Part shown: positions 63,696 through 64,000 of the stretch, piece after piece
How positions within the stretch are numbered: the first letter of the stretch is position 1
Layout of the letters: every line of letters begins with the position of its first letter
Source: Leuctra nigra
Lineage: Eukaryota > Arthropoda > Insecta > Plecoptera > Leuctridae
Length of the DNA: 64,000 nucleotides
Assembly (NCBI GenBank): GCA_934045905.1
Contig: CAKOGZ010000083.1
Coordinates: 124,001-188,000 of the forward strand
Direction of reading: 5' to 3'
Made by a program: the position numbers and the translations under genes
Notes under the pieces: model-generated
What the model was told of the DNA's origin: nothing
What the model saw: the letters and a program-made list of their open reading frames with translations, nothing else
Database searches by the model: none

Positions 63696-64000
63696 CTGAA
63701 AATGATACACCATATAGATGATGGAGAGAGGCTTAAAAAGTGCAGAAACACTTTTTTCTGTCAGACGCTCCGATACGCCGCATTTCTTAGTTTATGTCCT
63801 TCAGAAGCAGAAGGGCACAATCCTGATAGGTTTTCATCAATTTTTTGTCACTGTAGGTTAAAGCTTGTTAAGGGTCAGCTACGCTCGCTTCGCTCGCTTC
63901 GCTAACCTACCCTAACCTAACTTTATTATAAAATTATCTGACCGGGCAACGTCGGGCGACTCCAGGAGGCAGAGGGGAGATTTTTTTTTACATGTTAATG
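63696..64000 (+). repeat. Partial B monomer at window end
   Basis: This is a standard right-domain B with the preceding GATAAACACAGGG variant. The window ends in the T run and ACATGTTAATG, so the array continues beyond. Confidence 0.9.

Larger units (their letters stand above)
47626..64000 (+). repeat. Satellite array, right arm
   Basis: The same satellite continues in the same orientation and phase after the transposon, and the window ends inside a B monomer. The first bases (TAATTTTATTTATAAGCC) complete the A monomer cut at 40850. Monomer starts at 40455 and 47805 are 7350 bp apart, which is 575 plus the 6775-bp insertion. This arm uses only right-domain variants, such as GTGAGAGTCTTAAAAAG, GGGGTAGAGTGG and ATTGACCATCAATG. 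I see no gene in it. Confidence 0.97.

Overview
This window is eukaryotic heterochromatin-type DNA, most likely from an invertebrate animal and probably an arthropod. Almost all of it is one AT-rich satellite array made of two related monomers: a 575-bp form (A) and a ~473-bp form (B). I count about 84 A and 19 B monomers, all in the same orientation. The only protein-coding gene I can support is a single-exon Helitron Rep-helicase of 1679 residues on the minus strand. It lies inside a 6775-bp rolling-circle transposon that interrupts one A monomer at 40850/40851. The arthropod guess rests on the style of the Helitron protein and on TTAGG-like motifs in the satellite. No species can be named from this sequence alone.

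Layout. From 1 to about 28.6 kb the monomers form a higher-order repeat (HOR) of ~3.82 kb (4-mer A-A-A-B plus 3-mer A-A-B). This domain contains local expansions and contractions. From about 28.6 to 33.8 kb there are nine consecutive A monomers with more private mutations than elsewhere, forming a transition zone. From 33.8 kb to the end a different HOR is used: 4496 bp, with seven A monomers and one B. Two exact-length copies are visible (33763-38258 and 51828-56323), with rearranged stretches between and after them. The two domains carry different diagnostic variants, so each appears to have been homogenised separately.

The Helitron (40851-47625, minus strand) has an intact reading frame. 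In order it carries a lysine/arginine-rich N terminus, ten tandem 23-residue repeats, a CxxC-x13-CxxC zinc ribbon, a Helitron Rep domain with the HUH and two-tyrosine motifs, and a PIF1-family helicase. The flanks rejoin to exactly one 575-bp monomer with no target-site duplication, and the undisturbed site can be read in paralogous monomers such as the one at 60822-61396. The 3' end is CTAG preceded by a short hairpin. The first 9 bases of the 5' end recur inverted just inside that hairpin, an arrangement more like the Helitron2/Helentron group than the textbook Helitron.

The numerous short reading frames in the satellite are judged to be by-products of the repeat, not genes. Because the window is nearly all tandem repeat, copy number and long-range order depend on the correctness of the assembly.
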